From: Phycicoccus sp. Soil748 | GTDB lineage: Bacteria > Actinomycetota > Actinomycetes > Actinomycetales > Dermatophilaceae | Reading direction: 5' to 3' | Assembly: GCF_001428025.1 (NCBI RefSeq) | Contig: NZ_LMSC01000001.1 | Coordinates: 204,259 to 240,767 of the forward strand | DNA: 36,509 bases | Shown here: positions 17,442-25,960 of the stretch, piece by piece | Numbering within the stretch: the first letter of the stretch is position 1 | Layout: every line of letters starts with the position of its first letter | Position numbers and translations under genes: made by a program | Notes under the pieces: model-generated | What the model was told of the DNA's origin: nothing | The model's database searches: none | What the model saw: only the letters and a program-made list of their open reading frames with translations

Positions 17442-17893
17442 CGGAGCTCCAGGTGGTAGGCAGCCTCGTGCGGCCGGAGCCCCACGCGCTCGACCATCGG
17501 CCGCGTGTGGGTCCCCGCCGCCATCCGGACCTCGCCGAGGCCCTCGACCCGGGCCCACCCGACGGCGGCGCGCAGCAGGTGCTCCCCCACGCCGATGCCG
17601 CGGTGGGTGGGCCGCACGAAGAAGGTGTCGACCGCCAGCACCCCGCCGCCGTCGCGGCGACCGGGCCACGGGAGGTCGGGCAGCAGGGTGGCCTGGAGGT
17701 AGCCGGCGTGCTGGTCGCCGACCTCGGCGATCCACGTCGGGCGGGTGCGCAGCTGGGCGGACCACGACCGCGCGTAGCGGTCGAGGAAGCCGGGTTCGGT
17801 GGCGCCGCCGCGGTGCAGGGCGCACTGCAGGGTCAGGCCGGCGACGACGAGGGCGTCGTCAGGACCTGCGGGACGGGTGCGCACGTCGGTCAC
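17438..17893 (-). CDS. GNAT family N-acetyltransferase
   Basis: About 151 residues. 'VRTRPAGPDDALVVAGLTLQ' is the typical first strand and helix. 'LAVDTFFVRPTHRGIGVGEHLLRAAVGWA' contains the acetyl-CoA pyrophosphate loop (R-x-x-G-x-G/A pattern, RGIGVG). 'PMVERVGLRPHEAAYHLEL' is the C-terminal strand pair. The acceptor is unknown. The start is uncertain: GTG 17893 gives the domain a clean beginning, and GTG 17935 would add 14 residues. It is the first gene of a unit with the VOC, P1 peptidase and unknown genes. Confidence 0.82.
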   Translation of the reverse strand: MTDVRTRPAGPDDALVVAGLTLQCALHRGGATEPGFLDRYARSWSAQLRTRPTWIAEVGDQHAGYLQATLLPDLPWPGRRDGGGVLAVDTFFVRPTHRGIGVGEHLLRAAVGWARVEGLGEVRMAAGTHTRPMVERVGLRPHEAAYHLELR

Positions 17894-17999
17894 GGCGGCA
17901 GTCAAGCACGCTGAGGGCGTGACGCGCTCGTGCACCGGGCCGGTCTGTGGCCCCGCAGGACTCGAGGAGCCTCCGGCGCCCCGCCCGCGGACACAGCAA

Positions 18000-18027
18000 C
18001 GCCCGTCCAGTCGATTCTGGACGGGCG
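18000..18027 (-). terminator. Strong hairpin terminator after the DUF3263 gene
   Basis: A perfect 11-bp stem CGCCCGTCCAG / CTGGACGGGCG with a 6-base loop, 17 bases past the stop. On the minus strand it is followed by TTGCTGTGT, a weak T-rich tail. Confidence 0.85.
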
Positions 18028-18044
18028 CTCCTGTGCTTGGGGGG

Positions 18045-18335
18045 CTACAGCTGGATGCCGAGCCGGCGTGCGCTGCGGGCGCGCTGGCGCGAGGCGCGCA
18101 GCCGGCGGAGCCGCTTGATGAGCATGGGGTCGGCCTCGAGAGCGGCCGGGGAGTCGATGAGGGCGTTGAGCACCTGGTAGTAACGGGTGGCGCTCATGTC
18201 GAAGAGCTCGCGGATGGCCTGTTCCTTGGCCCCGGCGTACTTCCACCACTGCCGCTCGAAGGCGATGATCTCGCGGTCGCGCTCGCTCAGCGAGGCTGAG
18301 GCGCTGACGTGATCCTGCTCGTGTGCGGCGTTCAC
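18045..18335 (-). CDS. DUF3263 domain protein
   Basis: 96 residues. 'LSERDREIIAFERQWWKYAG', then 'KEQAIRELFDMSATRYYQVLNALID' and 'DPMLIKRLRRLRASRQR' are the highly conserved signature of DUF3263, a family restricted to Actinobacteria. The middle looks like a helix-turn-helix (DMSATRYYQVLN) and the tail is strongly basic, so DNA binding is plausible; no function is established that I know of. The start is GTG with GAAGGG upstream. It is a single-gene transcript with a clear promoter and terminator. Confidence 0.92.
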   Translation of the reverse strand: MNAAHEQDHVSASASLSERDREIIAFERQWWKYAGAKEQAIRELFDMSATRYYQVLNALIDSPAALEADPMLIKRLRRLRASRQRARSARRLGIQL

Positions 18336-18368
18336 TCTCGACCCTTCGTGGTGGTGCGTGCGAGGCCA

Positions 18369-18398
18369 ACTATACGGACCGAATCACACGCTTGTCAT
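18369..18398 (-). promoter_or_regulatory. Sigma-A-type promoter for the DUF3263 gene
   Basis: On the minus strand: ATGACA (18398-18393), 18 bases, TATAGT (18374-18369), about 34 bases before the GTG. It is the most consensus-like promoter in the window. Confidence 0.7.
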
Positions 18399-18459
18399 TC
18401 CACTCCGGAGGTTTCGCAGAACGGTTCGTGACCCCTTGGTCCCACCGGTCACAGCAGCC

Positions 18460-18984
18460 TCAGGACGTGCGCAGCGCCCCAGTCTCGGCCCGCTGGTGGC
18501 CGGCACCGCGCACCCGCAGGGCTGCTCGCCCGGAACGGCTCAGGGGCGCCGCCACCAGGGCCAGCCCGACCGCGCCGTACAGCGGGTGGAACCACGACAG
18601 GGCGGGCAGGTAGACGAGCTCGAGGGCGATCCACACGACCTGCCCCGCACCCACCACCACGGCGGCCAGCCACGACCAGTGCTCACCGGTCCGGCGCTCC
18701 ACCCAGCCGAGCCACGGCCAGCGCGGGCGCCGCGCCATCCCCCAGGCGACCACGAGCGAGCCCAGCCCGAAGCCCAGGCCGAGGACCAGACCGGGCACCA
18801 CCCAGCTCGAGACGAGGGGTATGCCGTCGAGCCACTCGCGGGGCGGCCGCACCTGCTCGCCGCCCCACGCGGTCGCCATGACGAAGCCGCCGGCGGCCGC
18901 GGTCACGCCCAGGAACACCAGCAGGCTGATCGTCAGCCGCACCGAGAACGGCCGGGACTGCTTCGTGGGCGTCGTGGTCGCCAT
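18460..18984 (-). CDS. Membrane protein of unknown function, four predicted membrane segments
   Basis: 174 residues. Predicted membrane helices lie at about 15-37 (VRLTISLLVFLGVTAAAGGF), 58-82, 104-126 and 128-146. A short outside loop 'WGGEQVRPPREWLDGIPL' lies between the first two, and the C-terminus is basic and cytoplasmic. I do not recognise the family. GGAGG lies 6 bases before the ATG. It is on the same strand as the decarboxylase, 77 bases downstream of it, and may be co-transcribed. It is separated from the DUF3263 gene by that gene's promoter. Confidence 0.75.
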   Translation of the reverse strand: MATTTPTKQSRPFSVRLTISLLVFLGVTAAAGGFVMATAWGGEQVRPPREWLDGIPLVSSWVVPGLVLGLGFGLGSLVVAWGMARRPRWPWLGWVERRTGEHWSWLAAVVVGAGQVVWIALELVYLPALSWFHPLYGAVGLALVAAPLSRSGRAALRVRGAGHQRAETGALRTS

Positions 18985-19061
18985 GGGACACCTCCGTCAC
19001 GCCCACCCTGCTGCGCACGGGGGTCTCGCGGCAGGGCCCTACGTCACCCTCGGCAGGCCGT

Positions 19062-20432
19062 TCAGGCCATGGTGTCGAGGATGGCGACGATGTCGTCCTC
19101 GGAGGTGCGCGGGTTGACGATGGCGAACCGCGTCAGCGTCTCCCCCTCGTGCGAGGTGGGCACCACGAACGCGAACTCCTCGGCCAGCAGCCGGTCCGAC
19201 CACTCCTGGTAGTCAGCGGCGGTCCACCCGATCCGCCGGAACACCACGACCGACAGGTCCGGCTCGCGGACGACCTCGAGGTGGTCGCGCCGGGCGATCT
19301 CGGCGGCGGCGAACCGCGTGACCTCCAGCGTGCGCTCGACCGCCTCGGTGTAGGCATCGGTCCCGTGGGTGGCGAGGCTGAACCAGAACGGCAGCCCGCG
19401 GGCCCGCCGGGTCAGCCCGACGGAGTAGTCGGTGGGGTTCCAGTCGGGGGCCGCGGTGAGGACGTCGAGGTACGACGCGTGCTGGGTGTGCGCGGCGCGG
19501 GCCAGCGCGGGCTCGCGGTAGAGCAGGGCGCAGCAGTCGAACGGCGCGAACAGCCACTTGTGCGGGTCGACGATGAAGGAGTCGGCGTGCTCGATGCCCT
19601 CGTAGAGGTGGCGCACCGAGGGCGCGGCGAGACCCGCACCGCCGTACGCGCCGTCGACGTGGAACCAGATGCCGAACTCGCGACACACCGCAGCGACGGA
19701 CTCGAGGTCGTCGACGATGCCGAAGTTGGTGGTGCCCGAGGTCGCGACGACGGCGAAGAACGTCTCCGGTCCGTGCTCGAGCAGCACCTCCCGCAGCTCG
19801 GGGCCGGTCAGTCGACCGCTGTCGTCGACCTGCACGCCGACGAACTCGGCGTCCATGACGTCGCAGGCCGACTGGATCGAGGAGTGCGCGCCGTGCGTGG
19901 CAGCGACCCGCCAGGGCCGAGCCCCCTCCCCCCGTCGGCCCGCCTGGGTCGCCTCCATGCGGGCGGTGTGGCGCGCAGCGACGAGCGCCGAGAGGTTGCC
20001 GATGGTGCCGCCCGGGACGAAGACGCCTCCGGCCTCCGGCGGCATGCCCACGAGGTCGGCGATCCAGCGCAGCGCCTGGTTCTCGGCGAAGACGGCCCCG
20101 GCACCCTCGAGCCACGAGCCGCCGTAGATCGACGACGCCCCCACGACGAGGTCGAACATCGCGGACGCCTCGGTCGGGGCGCACGGGATGAAGGACAGGT
20201 AGCGCGGGTGGTCGGTCGAGATGCAGGCCGGGGCGAGGTCCTCCTCGAACAGCTTGAGCGCCGCGAGGCCGCCGATGCCCTCGGGGGTGATCGTCAGGCC
20301 CGCCGAGACGTCGAGCTCGGCGAGCGTCCGGGGGCCGTCGAGGGGGACCGGGTCGAGCTTCAGCCGGTCGGCGGAGTAGGCGAGGATCGCGTCGCCGAGG
20401 GTCTCGAGCTGCTGGTCGCTGTAGCCGTGCAC
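19062..20432 (-). CDS. PLP-dependent decarboxylase, group II (aromatic-L-amino-acid/glutamate type)
   Basis: 456 residues. PLP-site features are the catalytic lysine Lys292 in VDPHKWLF, Asp260 in WFHVDGAYGG, the histidine stacking on PLP in 'HGAHSSIQSA', and 'TSGTTNFG'. The family decarboxylates amino acids such as tyrosine, tryptophan, DOPA or aspartate. The substrate cannot be read from sequence; the length and 'SGLTITPEG'-like N-terminus fit the aromatic or valine decarboxylase-like branch rather than GadB. GTG 20432 is 10 bases after the HAD gene stop, so the two are likely one unit. Confidence 0.88.
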   Translation of the reverse strand: MHGYSDQQLETLGDAILAYSADRLKLDPVPLDGPRTLAELDVSAGLTITPEGIGGLAALKLFEEDLAPACISTDHPRYLSFIPCAPTEASAMFDLVVGASSIYGGSWLEGAGAVFAENQALRWIADLVGMPPEAGGVFVPGGTIGNLSALVAARHTARMEATQAGRRGEGARPWRVAATHGAHSSIQSACDVMDAEFVGVQVDDSGRLTGPELREVLLEHGPETFFAVVATSGTTNFGIVDDLESVAAVCREFGIWFHVDGAYGGAGLAAPSVRHLYEGIEHADSFIVDPHKWLFAPFDCCALLYREPALARAAHTQHASYLDVLTAAPDWNPTDYSVGLTRRARGLPFWFSLATHGTDAYTEAVERTLEVTRFAAAEIARRDHLEVVREPDLSVVVFRRIGWTAADYQEWSDRLLAEEFAFVVPTSHEGETLTRFAIVNPRTSEDDIVAILDTMA

Positions 20433-20442
20433 GCGGCGAAGT

Positions 20443-21102
20443 CTAGGCCCGCGCCACCGCGAACAGCTCCGCCCTCAGGGCCGCCACGTCGTCCACCGTG
20501 GCCACCGGTCCCGCGGCCTCCAGCGCGGCACGCAGGCCGGCTCCCCACGTCACGGCCAGCGCGCCCATACCCGCCGCCAGTGCGGCCTGGACGTCCACCG
20601 TCGCGTCGCCCACGTAGACGCAGTCCTGCGGGGCGGCGCCGAGCCGCGCCGCGGCGTGCAGGAGCGGGGCCGGGTGCGGCTTGTGGTGCGGCGTGGCCTC
20701 CTGCCCTGCCAGCACGTCGATGCGCTCGGCGAGGCCGACGGCCCGCAGCCCCAGCTCCACGGTCTCCGCCTTCTTCGACGACACGACCCCTGTCCGCGCG
20801 CCGGCGGCGTGCAGCTCGTGGAGGAGGGCCGGCACACCGTCGACGGTGCGGATGAGGGCGTCGTGGTTGGCGAGGTTCCAGCTGCGGTAGACGTCGGTGA
20901 GCTCCTGCCCGCGCCCCGGGTACCGCTCCTCCAGCACCGGCTGCAGCGGTCGGCCGATCCACGACCGCACCTCGTGCTCCGGCGCCTCCTCACCCAGCAC
21001 CGCGGTGAGCGTGTGGCGGTAGGAGGCGACGATGAGGGGGATGGTGTCGGCCAGGGTGCCGTCGAAGTCGAAGAGCACCACGGGCCAGCGCAGGGAGGTC
21101 AC
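20443..21102 (-). CDS. HAD-family phosphatase (phosphoglycolate phosphatase-like)
   Basis: 219 residues. HAD motif I is VLFDFDGTLADT (Asp12 nucleophile, Asp14 acid), with a helical cap, motif II 'TGVVSSKK', motif III Lys in 'PHHKPHPAP' and motif IV 'VYVGDATVDVQAA'. The cap and the 'GRPLQPVLE' segment resemble Gph/PpaX. It dephosphorylates a small molecule, possibly phosphoglycolate or pyrophosphate. The GTG has no Shine-Dalgarno, but TACGCT lies 6 bases before it (21114-21109), as in leaderless actinobacterial transcripts. It is divergent from ung. Confidence 0.87.
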   Translation of the reverse strand: MTSLRWPVVLFDFDGTLADTIPLIVASYRHTLTAVLGEEAPEHEVRSWIGRPLQPVLEERYPGRGQELTDVYRSWNLANHDALIRTVDGVPALLHELHAAGARTGVVSSKKAETVELGLRAVGLAERIDVLAGQEATPHHKPHPAPLLHAAARLGAAPQDCVYVGDATVDVQAALAAGMGALAVTWGAGLRAALEAAGPVATVDDVAALRAELFAVARA

Positions 21103-21195
21103 CGGGCCAGCGTAGGCAGCCGCGACGCCCGCCCGCAGCGCGGGTGACCGGCCCCCTCCGCGCTCGCTCGTGCGCTCGGGGATACGTTTCTGGGT

Positions 21196-21873
21196 ATGCC
21201 GCCCGCCGCCCTCGCCGAGCTCGTGCACCCGTCGTGGGCGAGCGCGCTCGAGCCCGTGTCGGGGACGGTCGCGGCGATGGGCGAGTTCCTGCGCGCCGAG
21301 ACCGCGGCCGGCCGCGGCTACCTCCCGGCAGGCGGCCACGTGCTGAGGGCGTTCGAGCAGCCACTGGACGCCGTGCGCGTCCTCATCGTCGGCCAGGACC
21401 CCTACCCGACCCCGGGCCACGCGGTCGGCCTGTCGTTCTCGGTGGCGCCCGACGTGCAGCCGGTCCCGCGGAGCCTGGCCAACATCTACACCGAGCTGCA
21501 GGCCGACCTCGGCGTCGAGCGGCCCACCACCGGCGACCTCTCCCCCTGGGCGGACCGTGGCGTCCTGCTGCTCAACCGCGTGCTCACCGTCCGCCCCGGC
21601 GCCCCCGCCAGCCACCGGGGCAAGGGCTGGGAGACCGTGACCGCCCAGGCCATCTCGGCGCTCGTGGCCCGCGGCGGCCCCCTGGTCGCGATCCTCTGGG
21701 GCCGGGACGCCCGCAACCTCGCACCCCACCTCGGCGACGTCCCTCGCGTCGAGAGCGCCCACCCCTCACCCCTGTCCGCCCACTCGGGGTTCTTCGGCTC
21801 CCGCCCGTTCAGCCGGGCGAACGAGCTGCTCGCCCAGCAGGGGGCCGACCCCGTCGACTGGAGCCTGCCGTGA
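21196..21873 (+). CDS. ung: Uracil-DNA glycosylase, family 1
   Basis: 225 residues. The water-activating motif GQDPYP is at 66-71, and the leucine-loop motif '[21 protein letters not shown]' is near the C-terminus. '[25 protein letters not shown]' is also diagnostic. It removes uracil from DNA to start base excision repair. TACGTT (21183-21188) lies 7 bases before the ATG and no clear ribosome site is seen, so the mRNA may be leaderless. Its stop overlaps the next gene's GTG. Confidence 0.96.
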   Translation: MPPAALAELVHPSWASALEPVSGTVAAMGEFLRAETAAGRGYLPAGGHVLRAFEQPLDAVRVLIVGQDPYPTPGHAVGLSFSVAPDVQPVPRSLANIYTELQADLGVERPTTGDLSPWADRGVLLLNRVLTVRPGAPASHRGKGWETVTAQAISALVARGGPLVAILWGRDARNLAPHLGDVPRVESAHPSPLSAHSGFFGSRPFSRANELLAQQGADPVDWSLP

Positions 21874-22730
21874 CCGAGCTGCCCGAGAACGACCTGCCGG
21901 AGAACGAGACCCACCTGCCCGAGAGCGGCGGCAAGGTGTGGCACCGCTACGTCGCGATCGGCGACTCCTTCACCGAGGGGATGTCGGACGCCGACCCGAC
22001 GCGTGCGAACGGCTACATCGGCTGGGCCGACCGCCTGGCGGGCCACCTCGCCACCGTCGCCCACGAGGCCGGTGGCGACCTCTCCTACGCCAACCTCGCC
22101 GTACGGGGCCGTCTGCTCGCCGACGTCATCGGCCCGCAGCTCGACGCCGCGCTCGCCCTGGGGCCGGACCTCGTCTCCATGGTCGGCGGGGGCAACGACA
22201 TCCTGCGGCCGAAGGCCGACCTCGACGCCATCGCCGCGCGCCTGGAGGCCGCGGTCGTGCGCCTGCGCGCGGCAGGCGCCGACGTCCTGGTGGCGACCCC
22301 GACCGACCCCGAGGGCGCCCCCCTGCTGCGCCACCTGCGCGGTCGGCACGCGATCCACTCCGCCAACATCTTCAGCATCGCCCAGCAGCACGGCTGCTAC
22401 GTCATCAACCAGTGGGGCATGGACGCCCTCAAGGACTTCCGGCTGTGGTCCGAGGACCGCATCCACATGACGAGCGAGGGACACCGTCGCGTCGCGCTCA
22501 ACGCCCTGTCCGCGCTCGGACACCCCACCGACCGCGCCGACTGGAGCACCCCGCTGCCGCCGCTGCCACCGGTGGGCCGCCGGGAGGCGACCGCGGCCAA
22601 CGCCGCCTGGGCGCGGACCCACCTCGCCCCGTGGGTGCAGCGGCGCCTGCGCGGGGAGTCCTCCGGCGACACGGTCACCGCCAAGCGCCCGGAGCTCATC
22701 CCGGTGGAGCCGGCCGCGCGCCGTCCCTGA
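21870..22730 (+). CDS. SGNH/GDSL-family hydrolase
   Basis: 286 residues. Block I is [10 protein letters not shown] with Ser33 as nucleophile; block III is VGGGNDI; block V is '[14 protein letters not shown]', which supplies Asp and His. The family includes esterases, lipases and acetyl-hydrolases. There is no signal peptide; the first 22 residues are acidic and disordered ([11 protein letters not shown]). The Pro/Arg-rich C-terminus extends about 60 residues past the fold. GTG 21870 overlaps the ung stop (GTGA), so the two are co-translated. The partnership with ung has no obvious biochemical logic. Confidence 0.9.
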   Translation: MTELPENDLPENETHLPESGGKVWHRYVAIGDSFTEGMSDADPTRANGYIGWADRLAGHLATVAHEAGGDLSYANLAVRGRLLADVIGPQLDAALALGPDLVSMVGGGNDILRPKADLDAIAARLEAAVVRLRAAGADVLVATPTDPEGAPLLRHLRGRHAIHSANIFSIAQQHGCYVINQWGMDALKDFRLWSEDRIHMTSEGHRRVALNALSALGHPTDRADWSTPLPPLPPVGRREATAANAAWARTHLAPWVQRRLRGESSGDTVTAKRPELIPVEPAARRP

Positions 22731-22748
22731 TCCCTGCACCCTGGTGTG

Positions 22749-22779
22749 CGGGCCGGACTCGGGCCGGACTCGGGCCGAC
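22749..22779. repeat. Short tandem repeat, 11 bp x 2.8
   Basis: CGGGCCGGACT is repeated nearly three times, between the SGNH gene and the palindrome of the next operon. No function is assigned. Confidence 0.7.
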
Positions 22780-22814
22780 CCCCGGGGCGCACGGCCCTGA
22801 CCTCGGCGATTCAG

Positions 22815-22840
22815 GTAGTAGGACGTCCTACTACTACCAT
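22815..22840 (+). promoter_or_regulatory. Perfect 20-bp operator palindrome plus -10 box of the acyl-CoA dehydrogenase operon
   Basis: GTAGTAGGACGTCCTACTAC (22815-22834) is fully symmetric. TACCAT follows directly at 22835-22840, 7 bases before the ATG, a leaderless-type -10. The palindrome fills the space between -35 and -10, so a bound dimer, probably TetR-like as is usual for fatty-acid degradation genes, would repress. The regulator gene is not in the window. Confidence 0.7.
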
Positions 22841-22847
22841 CGACGCC

Positions 22848-24017
22848 ATGCCTGCCACCCGTCTGATGCCCACCGAGGAGGGCCAGGACCTCATCGACCT
22901 CACCCGCGAGATCTGCGCCAAGGAGCTCGCGCCGCTGGTCGACGAGGCGGAGCGCGCCGCGGCGACGACCCCGGCCCCGCCCCTCGAGGCCTTCCGCGTC
23001 CTCGGCCGTGCAGGGCTGCTCTCGCTCCCCTACCCCGAGGAGCACGGCGGCGCCGACCAGCCGTACGAGGTCTACCTGCAGGTCGTGGAGGAGATCGCGT
23101 CGGTGTGGATGAGCGTCGCGGTGGGCGTCTCCGTGCACGGGCTCACCTGCTACCCCGTGGCGACCTTCGGCACCGAGGCGCAGAAGGCGGCCCTGCTGCC
23201 GGACATGCTCTCCGGCGACCAGCTCGGCGCCTACTGCCTCTCCGAGCGCAGCGCCGGCTCCGACGTCGCCGCCATGACGACGAAGGCGACGGCCGACGAC
23301 GCAGCCGACCCCACGGCGTACCGGCTCAAGGGCACCAAGGCGTGGATCTCCCACGCCGGTCACGCCGACTTCTACACGACGTTTGCCCGCACGAGCGACG
23401 ACGGCGCCCGCGGCCTGTCCTGCTTCGTGGTCCCGGGCGACGCGTCGGGGCTGTCGTTCGGCACCCCCGAGCGCAAGATGGGCCTGCACTGCGACACGGT
23501 CGGCGAGGTGCACCTCGACGGCGTCGAGGTCTCCGCCGACCGCCTCGTCGGGAAGCCGGGGCAGGGCATGTCGATCGCCCTCGCCGCGCTCGACTCCGGA
23601 CGACTCGGGATCGCCGCAGCCGCAACGGGTCTCGCGCAGGCCGCCTTGGACCGCGCGGTCGACTACGCCAAGGACCGCCAGCAGTTCGGCCGCCCCATCG
23701 GCGACAACCAGGGCCTGGCCTTCCTGCTCGCCGACATGGAGGCCGCGGTCACCTCCGCGCGCGCCGCGTACCTCCACGCGGCCCGGCTGCGCGACGCCGG
23801 ACGGCCGTTCGGCAAGGAGGCTGCGGTCGCGAAGCTCGTGGCCACCGACAACGCCATGCGCGTCACCACCGACGCGGTCCAGGTCCTCGGCGGCGCCGGC
23901 TACACCCAGGACTTCCCGCTCGAGCGCTACATGCGCGAGGCGAAGGTGACCCAGATCTTCGAGGGCACCAACCAGATCCAGCGTCTCGTCATCAGCCGCC
24001 AGCTGCTCCGCGGCTGA
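22848..24017 (+). CDS. Acyl-CoA dehydrogenase
   Basis: 389 residues with the full ACAD layout: an N-terminal helical domain, a middle beta domain with '[16 protein letters not shown]' and '[15 protein letters not shown]', and a C-terminal helical domain with '[14 protein letters not shown]'. The probable catalytic base is Glu372 in [11 protein letters not shown], the position used by short- and medium-chain enzymes. It oxidises acyl-CoA to the 2-enoyl-CoA using FAD and passes electrons to ETF. The ATG at 22848 follows the -10 box; longer frames would run through the operator. A 3-hydroxyacyl-CoA dehydrogenase-like SDR follows on the same strand, so they probably form part of one beta-oxidation or branched-chain pathway. 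Confidence 0.94.
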   Translation: MPATRLMPTEEGQDLIDLTREICAKELAPLVDEAERAAATTPAPPLEAFRVLGRAGLLSLPYPEEHGGADQPYEVYLQVVEEIASVWMSVAVGVSVHGLTCYPVATFGTEAQKAALLPDMLSGDQLGAYCLSERSAGSDVAAMTTKATADDAADPTAYRLKGTKAWISHAGHADFYTTFARTSDDGARGLSCFVVPGDASGLSFGTPERKMGLHCDTVGEVHLDGVEVSADRLVGKPGQGMSIALAALDSGRLGIAAAATGLAQAALDRAVDYAKDRQQFGRPIGDNQGLAFLLADMEAAVTSARAAYLHAARLRDAGRPFGKEAAVAKLVATDNAMRVTTDAVQVLGGAGYTQDFPLERYMREAKVTQIFEGTNQIQRLVISRQLLRG

Positions 24018-24096
24018 CCCGACTCCCCAGCAGAGCTCCCCCACCAGCAGAGCCACCCGTCGCTGTCCGCGGCGCCCACCGAGAGGTCGAAAACCC

Positions 24097-24861
24097 TTGC
24101 AGATCAACGACTCCACCGTTGCCCTCGTCACCGGCGGCGCCTCCGGCCTCGGCGGCGCGACCGTCCGCCGGCTGCACGCCGAGGGCGCTGCCGTCGTCAT
24201 CGTCGACCTCCCTGGCTCCCCCGGCCAGGCGCTGGCCGACGAGCTCGGCGACATGGTCACGTTCTCGCCGGCCGACGTGCGTGACGAGGCGCAGGTGCAG
24301 GCGGCCATCGACGCCGCGCGCCAGCTCGGCACCCTGCGCGTCGTCGTCAACTGCGCCGGTGTGGGCACCCCTGGCCGCGTCGTCGGCAAGCGCGGCCCCC
24401 TGCCGCTCGACGACTTCGCGAACGTCGTCAGCATCAACCTCGTCGGCACCTTCAACGTCCTGCGTCTCGCGGCCGCCGCGATGCTCGACAACGAGCCGGT
24501 CGACGGCGACCGCGGCGTCGTGGTCATGACCGCCTCCATCGCCGCCTACGACGGCCAGATCGGCCAGGCTGCGTACGCCGCGAGCAAGGGCGGCGTCGTC
24601 GGCCTCACCCTCAGCGCCGCCCGCGACCTGGCGGACAAGGGCATCCGGGTCATGACCGTGGCTCCCGGCACCTTCGAGACGCCCATGCTGTCGGGGCTGC
24701 CCGGCGACGTGAAGGCGGTCCTGGAGAAGCAGGTCCCGCACCCCTCTCGCCTCGGTCGGCCGGAGGAGTACGCCAACCTCGTGGCCCACATCGTCGACAA
24801 CGCGATGCTCAACGGTGAGGTGATCCGCCTCGACGGCGCGCTGCGGATGCCGCCCCGCTGA
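24097..24861 (+). CDS. SDR-family 3-hydroxyacyl-CoA dehydrogenase, type 2 (HSD17B10-like)
   Basis: 254 residues. NAD-binding motif TGGASGLGG is at about 12-20, with NCAGVG at 85-90 and the catalytic Ser147, Tyr160 and Lys164 (YAASK). '[32 protein letters not shown]' and the C-terminal '[15 protein letters not shown]' match the HSD10 type, which oxidises (S)-3-hydroxyacyl-CoA with NAD. The start is TTG with GAGAGG upstream. It lies 79 bases after the acyl-CoA dehydrogenase, supporting a joint role in acyl-CoA breakdown; the hydratase and thiolase are not here. Confidence 0.88.
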   Translation: MQINDSTVALVTGGASGLGGATVRRLHAEGAAVVIVDLPGSPGQALADELGDMVTFSPADVRDEAQVQAAIDAARQLGTLRVVVNCAGVGTPGRVVGKRGPLPLDDFANVVSINLVGTFNVLRLAAAAMLDNEPVDGDRGVVVMTASIAAYDGQIGQAAYAASKGGVVGLTLSAARDLADKGIRVMTVAPGTFETPMLSGLPGDVKAVLEKQVPHPSRLGRPEEYANLVAHIVDNAMLNGEVIRLDGALRMPPR

Positions 24862-24900
24862 CGCACCCACGCCCCTGCCCGGACACCGTCCGGCCGCCGC

Positions 24901-24933
24901 TGCCCCGTTCGAGTGCCTGCACTCAGCGGGGCA
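24901..24933. terminator. Bidirectional terminator hairpin between convergent SDR genes
   Basis: Outer arms TGCCCCG / CGGGGCA and inner arms GAGTGC / GCACTC form a two-step stem. It overlaps the last codons and stop of the minus-strand SDR. A smaller CCGGAC-ACC-GTCCGG hairpin lies just before it at 24879-24893. Confidence 0.65.
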
Positions 24934-25720
24934 TCGCGCGTTCCTCGGCGACGCTGTTGCCGCCGTCGACGACCAGGACCTGCCCCGTCGTGTAGCTCGC
25001 GCCCGGGCTGGCGAGAAAGGCGATCGCCGCAGCGACCTCCTCGGCCGTCCCCGAGCGCCCGACCGGCGTGGCCAGGCCCTCGGCCGCCTCGGCCGCCGTC
25101 TGCGAGCCGGTGGCCACCCAGCCGGGTGCGACCGCGTTGACGGTGATGCCGTGGGCCGCCTCGTCGACCGCGAGCGCACGGGTGAGCCCGACGAGCCCTG
25201 CCTTGGCGGCCGCATACGCCACCTCACCCCGCATCCCCATCACGGCGCCGGTCACGCTCGTGACCATGACCACCCGTCCCGACCCGCTCGTGCGCAGGTG
25301 CGGGAGCGCCGCCCGGGTGACGTGGAACGCGGTGTCGAGGTTGCGCTGCATCGACTCCGACCAGCGCCGTGGGGTGGTGGCGGCCAGGTCGCCCTCGAGG
25401 TAGTCCGGCCAGCTCGTGGAGACCATCCCGGCGTTGTTGACCAGGACGTCGAGGCGGCCGCCCCACTCGGCAGCGGCGTCGACGAGGTCGGCGGCCACGC
25501 CAGCGTCGGTGAGGTCGCCCACGAGGCCCAGGGCGTCGACACCGAGATCCTCGAGCTCGCGCGCCCGCTCCAGGGCGCGGTGCGTGGTGGCGGCAAGCAC
25601 GACCCCGGCGCCGAGCGCGCCCAGGTGGCGCGCGGTGGCGAAGCCGATCCCGGTCGGGCTGCCGGCCCCGGTCACCAGGGCGGTGCGGCCGGACAGGTCG
25701 AGGAAGGACGGCAGCGACAT
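24923..25720 (-). CDS. SDR-family oxidoreductase (FabG-like)
   Basis: 265 residues. Cofactor loop TGAGSPTGIG (17-26), NNAG at 95-98, catalytic Ser155, Tyr169 and Lys173 (YAAAK), and C-terminal 'PGWVATGSQT...FLASPGASYTTGQVLVVDGG' are all classic SDR features. It reduces or oxidises a carbonyl/hydroxyl with NAD(P)(H); the substrate is not readable. The ATG at 25720 starts the domain directly after a GGGGGAG ribosome site. An upstream in-frame TTG at 25774 would run through a hairpin and is unlikely. It is convergent with the acyl-CoA operon. Confidence 0.88.
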   Translation of the reverse strand: MSLPSFLDLSGRTALVTGAGSPTGIGFATARHLGALGAGVVLAATTHRALERARELEDLGVDALGLVGDLTDAGVAADLVDAAAEWGGRLDVLVNNAGMVSTSWPDYLEGDLAATTPRRWSESMQRNLDTAFHVTRAALPHLRTSGSGRVVMVTSVTGAVMGMRGEVAYAAAKAGLVGLTRALAVDEAAHGITVNAVAPGWVATGSQTAAEAAEGLATPVGRSGTAEEVAAAIAFLASPGASYTTGQVLVVDGGNSVAEERAMPR

Positions 25721-25763
25721 CCCCGCAGTCTCCCCCGACCGCCCCGTCCCGCGGGCATGAATG

Positions 25764-25792
25764 GACCCGGCCAACTCATACTTGGCCGGGTC
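25764..25792. terminator. Hairpin upstream of the FabG-like SDR gene
   Basis: A perfect 11-bp stem GACCCGGCCAA / TTGGCCGGGTC with a 7-base loop, 44 bases before the SDR start. It could end transcripts from gabT or act in the SDR 5' region. No U tract follows. Confidence 0.5.
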
Positions 25793-25886
25793 ACCACCTG
25801 TCTAACAGGGGCGACGGCAGGGTGCAGGCACCGACACGCGACGGCCGGATGAACAGTGGCCGACGGCACCGGTGCCGCCCCTGCGC

Positions 25887-25952
25887 CAGTAGTGGTGGCA
25901 GGACAGGCGGCGGTGGCGCCACCACTACTGACACGACGTCAGCAGTGGTGGC
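25887..25952. repeat. Three-arm repeat after gabT (two mutually exclusive hairpins)
   Basis: CAGTAGTGGTGGC (25887-25899), its exact reverse complement GCCACCACTACTG (25918-25930), and CAGCAGTGGTGGC (25940-25952, one change). On the gabT strand the middle arm can pair with either neighbour, giving two 13-bp alternatives. It begins 9 bases after the gabT stop, so termination is the simplest role. The rest of 25721-25960 has no gene. Confidence 0.75.
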
Positions 25953-25960
25953 CCGGGAGG

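Noticed and set aside
21486..24539. 1017-codon minus-strand frame across ung, SGNH, acyl-CoA dehydrogenase and SDR genes
   Set aside because: It crosses several recognised plus-strand genes and an operator and shows no protein family features.
25721..25774. Upstream TTG start for the FabG-like SDR
   Set aside because: It would encode an 18-residue lead through a hairpin; ATG 25720 has a ribosome site and begins at the fold.
25887..25952. Known riboswitch class after gabT
   Set aside because: Only repeated arms are visible; no conserved ligand-pocket motif of any class I know.
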